Positions 43,175 to 52,442 of a DNA stretch of 64,000 bases are shown one piece after another (positions within the stretch are counted from its first letter, which is position 1; every line of letters starts with the position of its first letter). The position numbers were made by a program, and so were the translations under genes. A model generated the notes under the pieces. It saw nothing but the letters and a program-made list of their open reading frames with translations, had not been told where the DNA came from and did no database searches. The DNA is from Serratia marcescens. Lineage in GTDB: Bacteria; Pseudomonadota; Gammaproteobacteria; Enterobacterales; Enterobacteriaceae. The DNA lies in the NCBI RefSeq assembly GCF_006715005.1, contig NZ_VFMJ01000001.1:3782001-3846000 (forward strand). The letters run 5' to 3'.

Positions 43175-43858
43175 ATGGCTCGCGCTAAACTGAAATTTCG
43201 CCTGCACCGCACCGCTATTATCCTGATTTGCCTGGCTTTGCTGGTGCTGCTGATGCAGGGCGCCTCTTATTTTAGCCTGAGTCACCAAATGGCGCGATCC
43301 GAGCAGGTTGAAGAGCTGGCGCAGACGCTGACCAAACAGGTCGCCTACAGCCTGGCGCCGCTGCTGGACGACGACGGCAACACCCCGCGCATCGACGCCA
43401 TCCTCAAGCAGCTCACCGATCACAGCCGCATTCTCGACGTCAGCGTGTATCAGCAGGATGGCACGCTGGTCTCCCACGCCGGGGAACAGATAAGTATACG
43501 CGATCGCCTGTCGCTCGACGGCAAACGCGCCGGCAGCTATTTCAACCATCAGTTGGTCGAATCCATTCAGGGCAAAGACGGCCCGATCGGCTTTATCCGC
43601 ATCACCCTCGACACCCACGTGCTGGCGACCGAATCCAAGCAGGTGGACAACACCACCAACCTGCTGCGCCTGATGATCCTGCTGGCGCTGGCGATCGGCA
43701 TCATTCTGGCGCGCACCCTGCTGCAACACCGCCGCAGCCGCTGGCAGCAGTCGCCGTACCTGTTGACCGCCAACACGCCCTTGGCAGAAGGCAATACGGT
43801 GGAAGATGACGAAGAGGATGCGCCGGAGAAAACACAGGAAGCGCCGAAGAAGGAGTAA
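43175..43858 (+). CDS. ytjB: YtjB/Smp family inner-membrane protein
   Basis: A 227-residue membrane protein: one helix near 13-36 (AIILICLALLVLLMQ), a periplasmic domain, a second helix near 162-180 (LMILLALAIGIILA), and an acidic cytoplasmic tail. In E. coli the homologue (Smp/AhpA) is beside serB and has no proven role. It is slightly longer than the E. coli 214 residues, mainly in the tail. It is convergent with yjjJ, which ends one nt after its stop. Confidence 0.9.
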   Translation: MARAKLKFRLHRTAIILICLALLVLLMQGASYFSLSHQMARSEQVEELAQTLTKQVAYSLAPLLDDDGNTPRIDAILKQLTDHSRILDVSVYQQDGTLVSHAGEQISIRDRLSLDGKRAGSYFNHQLVESIQGKDGPIGFIRITLDTHVLATESKQVDNTTNLLRLMILLALAIGIILARTLLQHRRSRWQQSPYLLTANTPLAEGNTVEDDEEDAPEKTQEAPKKE

Positions 43859-43859
43859 C

Positions 43860-45203
43860 TCAGGCCAGGCGCTGAATGCGCTGGTGCAGCTTCTGCAGTT
43901 GCACCAACATTTGCTCGGCAATCGCCCGGAACGCCTCGCTGATGTCGTCATGTTGCGCCGTTTGCCGCCAGAACTCGAGAGCCAATCGCTCCGCTTGCCG
44001 CCAGACGGCGCCGCTCACCTCGTTGCTCAAACGGATCTCCACCGCGTCGTGGCGCAGATTACCGCTGCTTGCCGGGGCAAAAGCCATCGGCAACATATCA
44101 TACAAAGGCGCCAACATGACCGGCCGCTGGGTTATCCGCAAGAACGACAGGTTGCCTTGGTGCATATCGCTATTGGCGATCAACCGGCCAAAGGCCCAAT
44201 ACAGGGCAATCCGTTGGTAGGCAGAGTGATTGATCACCCCTTGCTGTAATAGCCTCTCGGCGGCCACGACCCAGTTGGCATGGCCGCTGCCGCTGAACTC
44301 GGCATCCAACGCCTCCAGCGACACCATCGCTACCCGCCCTTCTTCAGCGATGCGATCAAAGCGCTCAATCTCTAAAAAGCATTGCCGGTCGGCACCGAAC
44401 AGGATTTGCGCCGATGCGGCAGGCAATCCCGCAGCGGCGACCGTCTGCAACGCCAGCGACTCGGCGATCAGCAAATCGCTCCAGCGCTGTGCAATGACAT
44501 GCGTCGGCGCCAGGCTGAACTTCACCAAAACATGCGCGCGGCGCCCAGACGCCAGCTCAGCATAGGCGGCAAATTTGGGCTGCTCGCCACCGGCGGAAGA
44601 GCCCACCAGTTCCCCGGCCAGCGCCTGGACAGACAATGCGGCGTAACGCTCGGCTTTATCTTCCACCGTGATGGCGAGGGCAGTATCCCGCATTAACCAG
44701 CGCTGATAGCTATCGGCACCAGGCAGCAGATCGCCGGTCATGTCTTCGCCATAACGGCAGAGCGCCAACAAGCGTTGGCCTTCATCCCATCGCCGCACAT
44801 CCTCCGGCAAATTCAACTCGCGCGCCGCTGCTTTTCCCCAGGCTCGCCCGAGAAAGCCAATCGGCCGCAGGTCGTTCAAATACCATGGCATACCATCATA
44901 GAGCTGCCACTCTCCGCTGCGCTCATCGCACACCGCACAGTTATCGGCAGGATACAGCGGGCAAAGCGTGGCAAACAGGTGCGCCTTACCCCGTTCATCA
45001 ACCCGATACATCGGAAACTGCCTCTCACCGCCGATCCCGCGCCGCAATACATAGCGCGTCGCCTTACCTTTACCAAGGATCAATACCGCGCCCGCCAGTT
45101 CGCGGATACGGCGCGATAGCGTCGGCTGGCTGATGCCTAACGCTTCTGTCAGTTGACGAGCCGTAGCCGGCCCATGGCGCAAAACTTGTTCAACGGTGAT
45201 CAT
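43860..45203 (-). CDS. yjjJ: HipA-like kinase fold protein with winged-helix N-terminus (YjjJ/HipH type)
   Basis: A 447-residue HipA-superfamily protein without a separate HipB partner. An N-terminal HTH (GPATARQLTEALGISQPTLSRRIREL, about 11-36, shown here in parts) replaces the antitoxin. The HipA-like core has VGSSAGGEQPKFAAY near 201, the catalytic-type segment NSDMHQGNLSFLR and the metal/aspartate motif PLYDMLPMAF. E. coli YjjJ has been described as a HipA-like toxin. It lies downstream of deoD. No Shine-Dalgarno is visible; instead two 11-bp repeats precede the ATG. Confidence 0.88.
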   Translation of the reverse strand: MITVEQVLRHGPATARQLTEALGISQPTLSRRIRELAGAVLILGKGKATRYVLRRGIGGERQFPMYRVDERGKAHLFATLCPLYPADNCAVCDERSGEWQLYDGMPWYLNDLRPIGFLGRAWGKAAARELNLPEDVRRWDEGQRLLALCRYGEDMTGDLLPGADSYQRWLMRDTALAITVEDKAERYAALSVQALAGELVGSSAGGEQPKFAAYAELASGRRAHVLVKFSLAPTHVIAQRWSDLLIAESLALQTVAAAGLPAASAQILFGADRQCFLEIERFDRIAEEGRVAMVSLEALDAEFSGSGHANWVVAAERLLQQGVINHSAYQRIALYWAFGRLIANSDMHQGNLSFLRITQRPVMLAPLYDMLPMAFAPASSGNLRHDAVEIRLSNEVSGAVWRQAERLALEFWRQTAQHDDISEAFRAIAEQMLVQLQKLHQRIQRLA

Positions 45204-45207
45204 CAGA

Positions 45208-45306
45208 TGAATAGATTGGTGAATAGATTGATAGAGGAAGTAATAGCGTTAAACGGCAGAAAGGTAAAGCGTTAGCCAAAACTGGCCAAGCGGAATGAAT
45301 AGATTG
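45208..45306. repeat. Three 11-bp direct repeats upstream of yjjJ
   Basis: TGAATAGATTG occurs exactly at 45208-45218, 45220-45230 and 45296-45306. The first two are 12 bp apart and occupy the leader directly in front of the yjjJ start; the third lies beside the deoD terminator. Because YjjJ carries its own HTH, they are candidate autoregulatory sites. Confidence 0.7.
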
Positions 45307-45309
45307 ACG

Positions 45310-45334
45310 GGCGGGCGCCATGATGACGCCCGCC
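45310..45334 (-). terminator. Hairpin after deoD
   Basis: Stem GGCGGGCG/CGCCCGCC with a 9-nt loop, 6 nt after the deoD stop codon. No U-run follows, so termination may be partial and yjjJ may be read through. Confidence 0.55.
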
Positions 45335-45340
45335 GGGGTA

Positions 45341-46072
45341 TTACGCTTTGTCGCCCAGCAGCACGGATTCCAGCGCGATAACGATCATTTCGTTAAAGGT
45401 GGTCTGGCGTTCCGCCGCCGTGGTCGCTTCGTGACGCAGGATGTGGTCGGACACGGTGCAGATGGTCAGCGCCTTGCAGCCGAACTCTTCGTACAGCTCC
45501 GCCGCCACGCCGTAGATGCCGGCCGCTTCCATTTCCACGCCCAGGATGCCGTACTTCTTCATCACCTGGAACATGTCCGGATCCGGGGTGTAGAACAGAT
45601 CGGCGGAGAAGATGTTGCCCACGCGCGCCGGGATGCCCTGCGCCGCCGCCGCGTCGACCGCGTTGCGCACCATGTCGAAGTCGGCGATTGCCGCGAAGTC
45701 GTTGTCCTTGAAGCGCAGGCGGTTCACCTTGGAGTCGGTGCACGCGCCCATGCCGATCACCACGTCACGCAGTTTGATATCGTCACGCACCGCGCCGCAG
45801 GAACCAACGCGAATGATCTTCTTCACGCCGAATTCGGCAATCAGCTCGCGCGCATAGATGGAGCAGGACGGGATGCCCATGCCGTGGCCCATTACGGAGA
45901 TGCGGCGGCCTTTGTAGGTGCCGGTGAAGCCCAACATGCCGCGCACGTTGTTCACTTCCACTGCGCCTTCCAGGAAGGTTTCGGCGATGTATTTTGCACG
46001 CAGCGGATCGCCCGGCATCAGTACTACGTCAGCGAAATCACCCATCTCAGCATTAATGTGCGGCGTAGCCAT
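45341..46072 (-). CDS. deoD: Purine nucleoside phosphorylase
   Basis: Splits purine (deoxy)ribonucleosides by phosphorolysis to base and (deoxy)ribose 1-phosphate. It has 243 residues starting [30 protein letters not shown] with the hexameric PNP signature ([17 protein letters not shown]) and the catalytic-region [12 protein letters not shown] and SDHILRHE. It is the last gene of deoCABD, behind an ERIC element. Confidence 0.98.
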   Translation of the reverse strand: MATPHINAEMGDFADVVLMPGDPLRAKYIAETFLEGAVEVNNVRGMLGFTGTYKGRRISVMGHGMGIPSCSIYARELIAEFGVKKIIRVGSCGAVRDDIKLRDVVIGMGACTDSKVNRLRFKDNDFAAIADFDMVRNAVDAAAAQGIPARVGNIFSADLFYTPDPDMFQVMKKYGILGVEMEAAGIYGVAAELYEEFGCKALTICTVSDHILRHEATTAAERQTTFNEMIVIALESVLLGDKA

Positions 46073-46117
46073 AATTTTCTTCCTTTAGAAATCTTATTTA
46101 ATAAAAACGTCAAACAT

Positions 46118-46242
46118 CTAAGCCTTGAATGTCGAGTTGCAGCCAGGCAGCTAGCGGATGAATCCCCAGGAGCTTACTTGAGTAAGTGACTGGGGTTCAC
46201 GCGTGAAGCTAACAACGCTGCGGCTTGAAAGACAGGGCTTAG
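46118..46242. repeat. ERIC element between deoB and deoD
   Basis: About 125 bp, with inverted ends CTAAGCC (46118-46124) and GGGCTTAG (46235-46242) and a central dyad ATCCCCAGGAGCTTACTTGA/GTAAGTGACTGGGG (46162-46196). It overlaps the 3' end of deoB: the TAA stop codon of deoB (46239-46241) lies in the terminal repeat. Confidence 0.9.
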
Positions 46243-47462
46243 AACAGGGTCTTACCGTAATCCATCGGCGACAGGCCAAAGTAATTGGCGACGGTCTGGC
46301 CGATGTCGGCAAAGGTCTCGCGGTGGCCCAGCGAGCCCGGCTTCACTTTCGGGCCGTAAACCAGCACCGGGATGTGCTCGCGGGTATGGTCGGTGCCCGG
46401 CCAGGTCGGGTCGCAGCCGTGGTCGGCGGTGAAGATGATGATGTCTTCGTCTTTCACCAGCTTCAGCAGCTCCGGCAGGCGGCGATCGAACAGCTCCAGC
46501 GCGGCGGCGTAGCCGGCCACGTCACGGCGGTGACCATAGGAGGAATCGAAGTCCACGAAGTTGGTGAACACAATGGTGTTGTCGCCGGCCTTTTCCATTT
46601 CAATCAGGGTCGCGTCGAACAGCGCATCGATACCGGTCGCCTTCACCTTCTTGGTGATGCCGACGTTGGCGTAGATGTCGGCGATTTTACCGATCGACAC
46701 CACTTCGCCGCCCTTCTCGTCCACCAGCTTTTTCAGCACGGTCGGCGCCGGCGGCTCTACCGCCAGATCGTGACGGTTGCCGGTGCGCTGGAAGTTGCCC
46801 GGCTTATCGCCGACGAACGGACGCGCAATCACGCGACCGATGTTGTAACCGCCTTCGGTCAGCTCTTCACGTGCGATTTCGCACAGCTCATACAGGCGAT
46901 CCAGGCCGAAGGTTTCTTCATGGCAGGCGATCTGGAACACCGAGTCAGCGGAGGTGTAGAAAATCGGCTTGCCGGTTTTCATGTGCTCTTCACCCAGCTG
47001 ATCGAGGATCACGGTGCCGGACGAGTGGCAGTTGCCCAGGTAACCCGGCAGCTTGGCGCGCTCGACCAGCTTGTCCAGCAGCGCCTGCGGGAAGCTGTTG
47101 TGCTCTTCCGTGAAGTAGCCCCAGTCGAACAGCACCGGCACGCCGGCGATTTCCCAGTGGCCCGACGGCGTGTCTTTACCGGAAGAGAGCTCGCTGGCGT
47201 AAGCGTAAGCGCCGATGATGTCGGCGTTGCGATCCAGCCCCTGCGGGAAGTTGCCGGTGGACTCTTCCGCCGCTTTGCCGAGGCCCAGACGGCTCAGGTT
47301 AGGCAGCGTCAGCGGGCCCTGGCGGCCCACGTTGGCCTCACCGCGCGCGCAAACTTCGGCAATGTGGCCCAGGGTGTCGGAACCCTGGTCGCCAAAACGT
47401 TCGGCGTCTTCGCTGGCACCGATACCGAAGGAGTCCAATACCATAATAAATGTACGTTTCAT
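46239..47462 (-). CDS. deoB: Phosphopentomutase
   Basis: Interconverts (deoxy)ribose 1-phosphate and 5-phosphate, linking nucleoside phosphorolysis to DeoC. The ATG at 47462 gives 407 residues. Alkaline-phosphatase-type metal motifs [34 protein letters not shown] and phosphorylated-Thr region [11 protein letters not shown] are present. It is between deoA and deoD; both gaps hold ERIC elements. Confidence 0.98.
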   Translation of the reverse strand: MKRTFIMVLDSFGIGASEDAERFGDQGSDTLGHIAEVCARGEANVGRQGPLTLPNLSRLGLGKAAEESTGNFPQGLDRNADIIGAYAYASELSSGKDTPSGHWEIAGVPVLFDWGYFTEEHNSFPQALLDKLVERAKLPGYLGNCHSSGTVILDQLGEEHMKTGKPIFYTSADSVFQIACHEETFGLDRLYELCEIAREELTEGGYNIGRVIARPFVGDKPGNFQRTGNRHDLAVEPPAPTVLKKLVDEKGGEVVSIGKIADIYANVGITKKVKATGIDALFDATLIEMEKAGDNTIVFTNFVDFDSSYGHRRDVAGYAAALELFDRRLPELLKLVKDEDIIIFTADHGCDPTWPGTDHTREHIPVLVYGPKVKPGSLGHRETFADIGQTVANYFGLSPMDYGKTLF

Positions 47463-47530
47463 TTGTGCTCTCCTGCGTGTTCTCACGCTATTGCGATCGC
47501 AAAACTGCAATCGCCCTTATTCTCTAAATT

Positions 47531-47656
47531 TATACCCAATGGATTTCAAATTGTAGCTAGGCGGCTAGTGCGTGTATCCCCAGGAGCTTACTCAAGTAAG
47601 TGACTGGGGTGCACGCGTGCAGCCAACAACGCTACGGCTTGAAAGACGAGGGTTAT
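47531..47656. repeat. ERIC element between deoA and deoB
   Basis: 126 bp, bounded by TATACCC (47531-47537) and GGGTTAT (47650-47656), with the ERIC core dyad at 47577-47611. Its end coincides with the first base of the deoA stop codon as seen on the plus strand (47656-47658), and its other end lies 68 nt from the deoB ATG. Confidence 0.92.
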
Positions 47657-48981
47657 CACGCTTGAGTGATGCGCTTATACACCACCGGCGTCGCTTCCGG
47701 CGCCTTGTCGCTCAGCGTCATTGCGCTGCGCACCGCATCGGCCGCCAGCTGCCAGCTCTCTTCATCGTTGGCGTGGATCATCGCCAGCGGCTGCTGGGCA
47801 TCCACTTTCTCGCCCAGGCGCGCCACCTCGGTCAGGCCAACGCTGTAATCGATGGCGTCGCTCGCCCGGCGGCGGCCGCCGCCCAGCGAAACCACCGCCA
47901 TGCCCAGCGCGCGGGTATCCATAGCGCTGATGATGCCCGGGGTTTCAGCATACACCGGCTTGCTCAGCGTTGCCGCCGGCAGATAGCTATCGTAGCGTTC
48001 GACGAAGTCTATCGGCCCTTGCTGCGCCGCCACCATGCGGCCAAACACCTCCGCCGCCTTGCCGTTGTCCAGCACCGCCTGCAGTTTGGCGCGCGCGTCG
48101 GCCTCGTCTTGCGCCAGGCCGCCGGACAGCAGCATCTCCACGCACAGCGCCAGCGTCACTTCCAGCAGGCGCGGGTTGCGGTATTCGCCGGTCAGGAAGC
48201 GCACCGCTTCGCGCACTTCCACCGCGTTGCCGGCGCTGGAGGCCAGCACCTGGTTCATGTCGGTCAGCAGCGCGGTGGTCTTGCAGCCCGCGCCGTTGGC
48301 CACGCCGACGATCGCCTGCGCCAAATCTTGCGACAGGGCATAGGTCGGCATAAAGGCGCCGGAGCCAACCTTCACGTCCATCACCAGCGCATCCAGCCCT
48401 TCCGCCAGCTTCTTGGCCAGAATAGAGGCGGTGATCAGCGGGATCGAATCCACAGTGGCGGTGATGTCGCGGGTGGCGTAGAAACGTTTGTCCGCCGGCG
48501 CCAGCGAGCTGGTCTGGCCGATGATCGCCACGCCGACGTCCTGAATGATTTTGCGGAAGGCGTTATCGTCCGGGAAAATATTGAAGCCCGGAATGGCTTC
48601 CAGCTTGTCCAGCGTACCGCCGGTATGTCCCAGGCCGCGGCCGGAGATCATCGGCACATAGCCGCCGCAGGCCGCCACCATCGGGCCAAGCATCAGCGAG
48701 GTCACGTCGCCCACGCCGCCGGTCGAATGTTTGTCGACGATCGGGCCGTTCAGCGCCAGACTCTTCCAGTCCAGCACGGTGCCGGAATCGCGCATCGCCA
48801 TGGTGAGCGCCACGCGCTCCGGCATGCTCATGTCATGGAAATAAATGGTCATCGCCAGCGCGGCGATCTGCCCTTCCGACACCACGTTGTCGCGAATGCC
48901 GTTGATGAAAAAGCGGATTTCCGCTTCGCTTAACGGCTGGCCGTCGCGTTTCTTACGAATAATTTCTTGAGCCAGGAACAA
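47656..48981 (-). CDS. deoA: Thymidine phosphorylase
   Basis: Phosphorolyses thymidine and deoxyuridine. The start is a TTG at 48981, preceded by AGGGGGA, so the protein starts as (M)[13 protein letters not shown] with 441 residues, matching the E. coli start [14 protein letters not shown]; longer upstream frames are rejected. The phosphorylase signature [15 protein letters not shown] (near 84-98) and the [16 protein letters not shown] motif are clear. Confidence 0.97.
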   Translation of the reverse strand: MFLAQEIIRKKRDGQPLSEAEIRFFINGIRDNVVSEGQIAALAMTIYFHDMSMPERVALTMAMRDSGTVLDWKSLALNGPIVDKHSTGGVGDVTSLMLGPMVAACGGYVPMISGRGLGHTGGTLDKLEAIPGFNIFPDDNAFRKIIQDVGVAIIGQTSSLAPADKRFYATRDITATVDSIPLITASILAKKLAEGLDALVMDVKVGSGAFMPTYALSQDLAQAIVGVANGAGCKTTALLTDMNQVLASSAGNAVEVREAVRFLTGEYRNPRLLEVTLALCVEMLLSGGLAQDEADARAKLQAVLDNGKAAEVFGRMVAAQQGPIDFVERYDSYLPAATLSKPVYAETPGIISAMDTRALGMAVVSLGGGRRRASDAIDYSVGLTEVARLGEKVDAQQPLAMIHANDEESWQLAADAVRSAMTLSDKAPEATPVVYKRITQA

Positions 48982-49047
48982 GGCATCCCCCTGTGTCGCC
49001 GAGAGTCGGTGCAGACGGGCGCGCCTGGCGCCCGCCAACGAAATCGA

Positions 49048-49827
49048 TCAGTAGCCGCCGCCGGCGGTCTGGGTCTGGTGGCCCATCGTGGTCAGCAAGC
49101 TGGCCAACAGGCTGGAAGCGCCAAAGCGGAAATGCCGCGCGTCGGCCCAGCCTTCGCCCAGAATACGATCGGCAAGTTGCAGATAATGCAGCGCGTCTTC
49201 CGCGGTGCGCACGCCGCCGGCCGGCTTGAAGCCCACCGTCTTCGCCACGCCCATATCGCGGATCACCGACATCATCAGCTCGGCGCTCTCCAAGGTGGCG
49301 TTGACCGGCACCTTGCCGGTGGAGGTCTTGATAAAATCCGCACCAGCCTTGATGGCGATCTCGGACGCTTTGCGGATCAGGTCGGCCTGCTTCAGCTCAC
49401 CGGTTTCGATAATCACTTTCAGCAGCACGTTGGCCGCCTGACAAGCCTGCTTGCACTGTTTCACCAGTTCGAAGCCGATCTGTTCGTTGCCGGCGATCAG
49501 CGCGCGGTAAGGGAACACCACGTCCACTTCATCCGCACCATAGGCGATGGCCGCGCGGGTTTCCGCCAGCGCGATGTCGATATCGTCGTTGCCATGCGGG
49601 AAGTTGGTCACGGTGGCGATACGGATGTCCGGCGTGCCTTGCTCACGCAACGCCTTGCGCGCTACCGGGATAAAACGCGGATAGATGCAGATGGCCGCCG
49701 TGTGGCCGGCCGGGCTGTTGGCCTGACGACAGAGGGCGATCACTTTCTCGTCGGTGTCATCATCATTCAGCGTGGTTAAATCCATCAGGTTCAGCGCACG
49801 TTGCGCTGCTGCGGTTAATTCGGTCAT
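49048..49827 (-). CDS. deoC: Deoxyribose-phosphate aldolase
   Basis: Cleaves deoxyribose 5-phosphate to glyceraldehyde 3-phosphate and acetaldehyde. The ATG at 49827 gives 259 residues. The Schiff-base lysine lies in [16 protein letters not shown] (near 166); the second Lys in [12 protein letters not shown]. It heads deoCABD; the region upstream contains CRP sites. Confidence 0.98.
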   Translation of the reverse strand: MTELTAAAQRALNLMDLTTLNDDDTDEKVIALCRQANSPAGHTAAICIYPRFIPVARKALREQGTPDIRIATVTNFPHGNDDIDIALAETRAAIAYGADEVDVVFPYRALIAGNEQIGFELVKQCKQACQAANVLLKVIIETGELKQADLIRKASEIAIKAGADFIKTSTGKVPVNATLESAELMMSVIRDMGVAKTVGFKPAGGVRTAEDALHYLQLADRILGEGWADARHFRFGASSLLASLLTTMGHQTQTAGGGY

Positions 49828-50050
49828 AAAACTCTCCAACTGAGTACCTGGGTGTTGGCGAGCGGACTTGGTTCCATGAAGATAGCGCTGGGGAACGCCG
49901 TTCCCGCGGCGGCAACTGAGATCCTTCTCACCGCACATGGCCACCCGCCTTGCGGCCGGCCAGTAATAGCTATTTGAACACGAATGCCGAGGGCGATTCG
50001 CGTTCATCATCACACTATATGAAATAGCACTGTAACAGACCGGAATTATA

Positions 50051-50066
50051 TGTGAAGAGCATCACA
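50051..50066. promoter_or_regulatory. CRP site upstream of deoC
   Basis: TGTGA-AGAGCA-TCACA is a perfect match to the CRP core TGTGA-N6-TCACA. A weaker partner (minus strand TGTGA-N6-TCGCG, 50073-50088) lies 22 bp further upstream. E. coli deoP2 also uses two CRP sites with CytR between them, but those are 52 bp apart. Confidence 0.82.
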
Positions 50067-50114
50067 AAATAACGCGATATCGTTCACAAATTCGCTAAAG
50101 AAGCGGCTGAAGAT

Positions 50115-50137
50115 CGCGGGTGCGGCAAGCACCCGCG
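50115..50137 (-). terminator. Hairpin after the nucleoside transporter gene
   Basis: Stem CGCGGGTGC/GCACCCGCG with a 5-nt loop, 60 nt after the transporter stop codon. The U-tract is missing, so read-through into deoC remains possible. Confidence 0.5.
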
Positions 50138-50197
50138 TTGCTTAGAGTATAGGCAGAGTCCCGCGATCGGTCGCGCCGTCGCGGGCTCAGGGATGGC

Positions 50198-51475
50198 TTA
50201 CAGCGCCAGGAAGAAACCGGCGATGGTGGCGCTCATCAGGTTGGACAGCGTGCCCGCCGCCACGGCCTTCAGACCGAAGCGCGCGATGTCATGGCGACGG
50301 TTGGGCGCCATGCTCCCCAAACCGCCCAGCAGGATCGCCACCGAAGAGAGGTTGGCGAAACCGCACAGCGCAAAGGAGATGATCGCCTTGGTATGCGTCG
50401 ACAGCACCTGCAGGCCTTCCGCCGCCACCACGTCGTCCGGGCGCAGATAGGCGCCGAAGTTCATGTAGGCGACGAACTCGTTGACGATGATCTTCTGGCC
50501 GATAAACGAACCGGCGGTCATCGCTTCGCTCCACGGCACGCCGATCAGGAAGGCGATCGGTGAGAACACCCAACCGAGGATCAGTTCAAGCGACAGCTGC
50601 GGATAATCGAACCAGCCGCCGATACCGCCGAGAATGCCGTTAAGCAAGGCGATCAGCGCGATAAACGCCAACAGCATCGCACCGACGTTCAGCGCCAGCT
50701 GCATGCCGGAGGCTGCGCCGGAAGCCGCCGCGTCGATCACGTTGGCCGGACGCTCTTCTTCGGCGATCAGTTTCATCGCATCGTCTTTATCGTGGGTCTG
50801 CTCGGTTTCCGGCACCATCAGCTTGGCGAACAGCAGCCCGCCCGGCGCGGCCATGAAGGACGCGGCGATCAGGTATTCCAGCGGCACGCCCATCTGCGCG
50901 TACCCCGCCAATACCGAACCGGCTACCGAGGCCAGGCCGCCGCACATCACGGCGAACAATTCTGACTGGCTCATGGTGGCGATATACGGGCGCACCACCA
51001 GCGGCGCTTCGGTCTGGCCAACGAAAATGTTGGCGGTCGCCGACAGCGATTCGGTGCGCGAGGTACCCAGCAGCTTGTGCAAACCGCCGCCCAGAACGCG
51101 GATCACCAACTGCATGATGCCGAGGTAGTACAGCACCGCAATCAGCGAGGAGAAGAACACGATCACCGGCAGAACGCGCAGCGCGAACACGAAGCCGCCG
51201 CCGCCGAACACCTCGAACATCTTGTCGGACACCAGCCCGCCAAAAATGAACGAAATGCCCTGATTGCCGTAGGCGATAACGTTTGCCACACCGTTAGACA
51301 TACTGCCGAGGATGCTGCGGCCCAGCGGCACATACAGTACCAGCGCGCCGATGCCGATCTGAATGATGAACGCCCACACGACGGTGCGCAGTTTGATGGC
51401 CCGGCGGTTGCTGGAGAGCAGCACCGCAATGGCGATCAGCACCGCCATGCCGACCAGACTCATGATGAGTTGCAT
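50198..51475 (-). CDS. nupC: Concentrative nucleoside transporter (CNT family), Vibrio cholerae CNT-like
   Basis: Na+- or H+-coupled nucleoside symporter of the inner membrane. The 425-residue protein matches the sequence of the structurally known V. cholerae CNT over its length as I recall it, including [20 protein letters not shown], the substrate-site motif [14 protein letters not shown] (near 151-164) and the NEFVAY motif near 340. That makes sodium coupling probable. It is distinct from E. coli NupC/NupX. The neighbour downstream is the deo operon, so import and catabolism of nucleosides are linked. The symbol is used loosely for the family. Confidence 0.88.
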   Translation of the reverse strand: MQLIMSLVGMAVLIAIAVLLSSNRRAIKLRTVVWAFIIQIGIGALVLYVPLGRSILGSMSNGVANVIAYGNQGISFIFGGLVSDKMFEVFGGGGFVFALRVLPVIVFFSSLIAVLYYLGIMQLVIRVLGGGLHKLLGTSRTESLSATANIFVGQTEAPLVVRPYIATMSQSELFAVMCGGLASVAGSVLAGYAQMGVPLEYLIAASFMAAPGGLLFAKLMVPETEQTHDKDDAMKLIAEEERPANVIDAAASGAASGMQLALNVGAMLLAFIALIALLNGILGGIGGWFDYPQLSLELILGWVFSPIAFLIGVPWSEAMTAGSFIGQKIIVNEFVAYMNFGAYLRPDDVVAAEGLQVLSTHTKAIISFALCGFANLSSVAILLGGLGSMAPNRRHDIARFGLKAVAAGTLSNLMSATIAGFFLAL

Positions 51476-51628
51476 GCAAAGTTTCCCTGTTGCAAAAAAT
51501 AAAGTACATCCCTGCTCATGAAGAGAGGTCTGCTATTGGAGTGTTTCGGGGGGGATTATACTGAGCGAGGTCACCCTCGCACCGATTTATGTCACAAATG
51601 TATACAACGAGACGCAAATGAAAATCTT

Positions 51629-51652
51629 ATAACGTGACGCAAGTCACGTTAT
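51629..51652. promoter_or_regulatory. CRP-like perfect palindrome upstream of the nucleoside transporter
   Basis: ATAACGTGAC-GCAA-GTCACGTTAT is a 24-bp perfect palindrome containing CGTGA-N6-TCACG, the CRP core with one symmetric change in each half. A weaker partial site (minus strand TGTGA) lies near 51590. It is 153 nt upstream of the transporter ATG. Confidence 0.65.
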
Positions 51653-51659
51653 GTTGACC

Positions 51660-52442
51660 TCAATTTGGCATGGCGAACAGCGTTTGGGTATTGCGTTGCA
51701 GGTGGGCGGCGATCTCGTCAGCCGGTTCCGGCCGCAGTTCACACAGCGTCTGAAACACCTCGGCGGCGCGTTCGGGGCGATTCGGCTGCCCCTGATAGCC
51801 GGCCAGCGGCATGTCCGGCGCATCGGTCTCCAGCAGCAGCGCCTCGAGCGGCAACTGCGCCATCACGCCGCGCGTTTTCTGCGCCCGCTCATAGGTGATG
51901 GTGCCGCCCACGCCGATGTAATAGCCGAGGCGGATAAAGGCCTGCGCCTGCGACAGGCTGCCGGCGAAGCCGTGCACCACGCCGCGACGCGGCAGCTGCA
52001 TGCGCCGCAGCGCCGCGGCCAGCTGATCGTGGGTGCGGCGCGAATGCAGGATCACCGGCAGGTCATGCCGTTTCGCCAGCTTCAGCTGGGCCAGCAGCAC
52101 GCTTTGCTGGCGCTCGAACTGTGGGTTGTCCATATACAGATCGAGCCCGATCTCCCCCACCGCCACCAGCTTGTGCGGCCGTTCGGCCAACAGCGCCGCC
52201 AGCTGTTCCAGCTGCGGCTCATGATGCTGCGCGATATACAGCGGGTGCAGCCCCAGCGCGGCGAACAGCGGCGCGTGATCCTGCGCCAGCCGCAGCACCC
52301 GGGCGAAGCGATCGGCGGTGACCGTCGGGACGATGATGCGCTGCACGCCGGCGCTTGCCGCCCGCGTCAGGCTCTCGGTCTCATGCCCGGTAAAGGGCGG
52401 AAAATCGAAATGGCAGTGAGTATCGGTGAAGGCGTAACTCAC
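51660..52442 (-). CDS. yjjV: TatD-family metal-dependent hydrolase YjjV
   Basis: Amidohydrolase-fold putative nuclease, 260 residues, with the TatD signatures FTDTHCHFDF at the N-terminus, VGEIGLDLY near 93, PVILHSRR near 128 and LETDAPDMPL near 209. The start is GTG at 52442, overlapping the yjjU stop by four bases (GTGA), so translation is coupled. The role in repair or nucleic-acid metabolism is suggested by relatives only. Confidence 0.93.
   Translation of the reverse strand: MSYAFTDTHCHFDFPPFTGHETESLTRAASAGVQRIIVPTVTADRFARVLRLAQDHAPLFAALGLHPLYIAQHHEPQLEQLAALLAERPHKLVAVGEIGLDLYMDNPQFERQQSVLLAQLKLAKRHDLPVILHSRRTHDQLAAALRRMQLPRRGVVHGFAGSLSQAQAFIRLGYYIGVGGTITYERAQKTRGVMAQLPLEALLLETDAPDMPLAGYQGQPNRPERAAEVFQTLCELRPEPADEIAAHLQRNTQTLFAMPN

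Larger units (their letters stand above)
49828..50197. other. deoC control region
   Basis: 370 nt between nupC-like and deoC, both on the minus strand. It contains two CRP-like sites, a hairpin at 50115-50137, and a possible -10 TATAGT on the minus strand (50014-50019). I did not find a DeoR operator of the E. coli type (TGTTAGAA-TTCTAACA). Confidence 0.55.
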
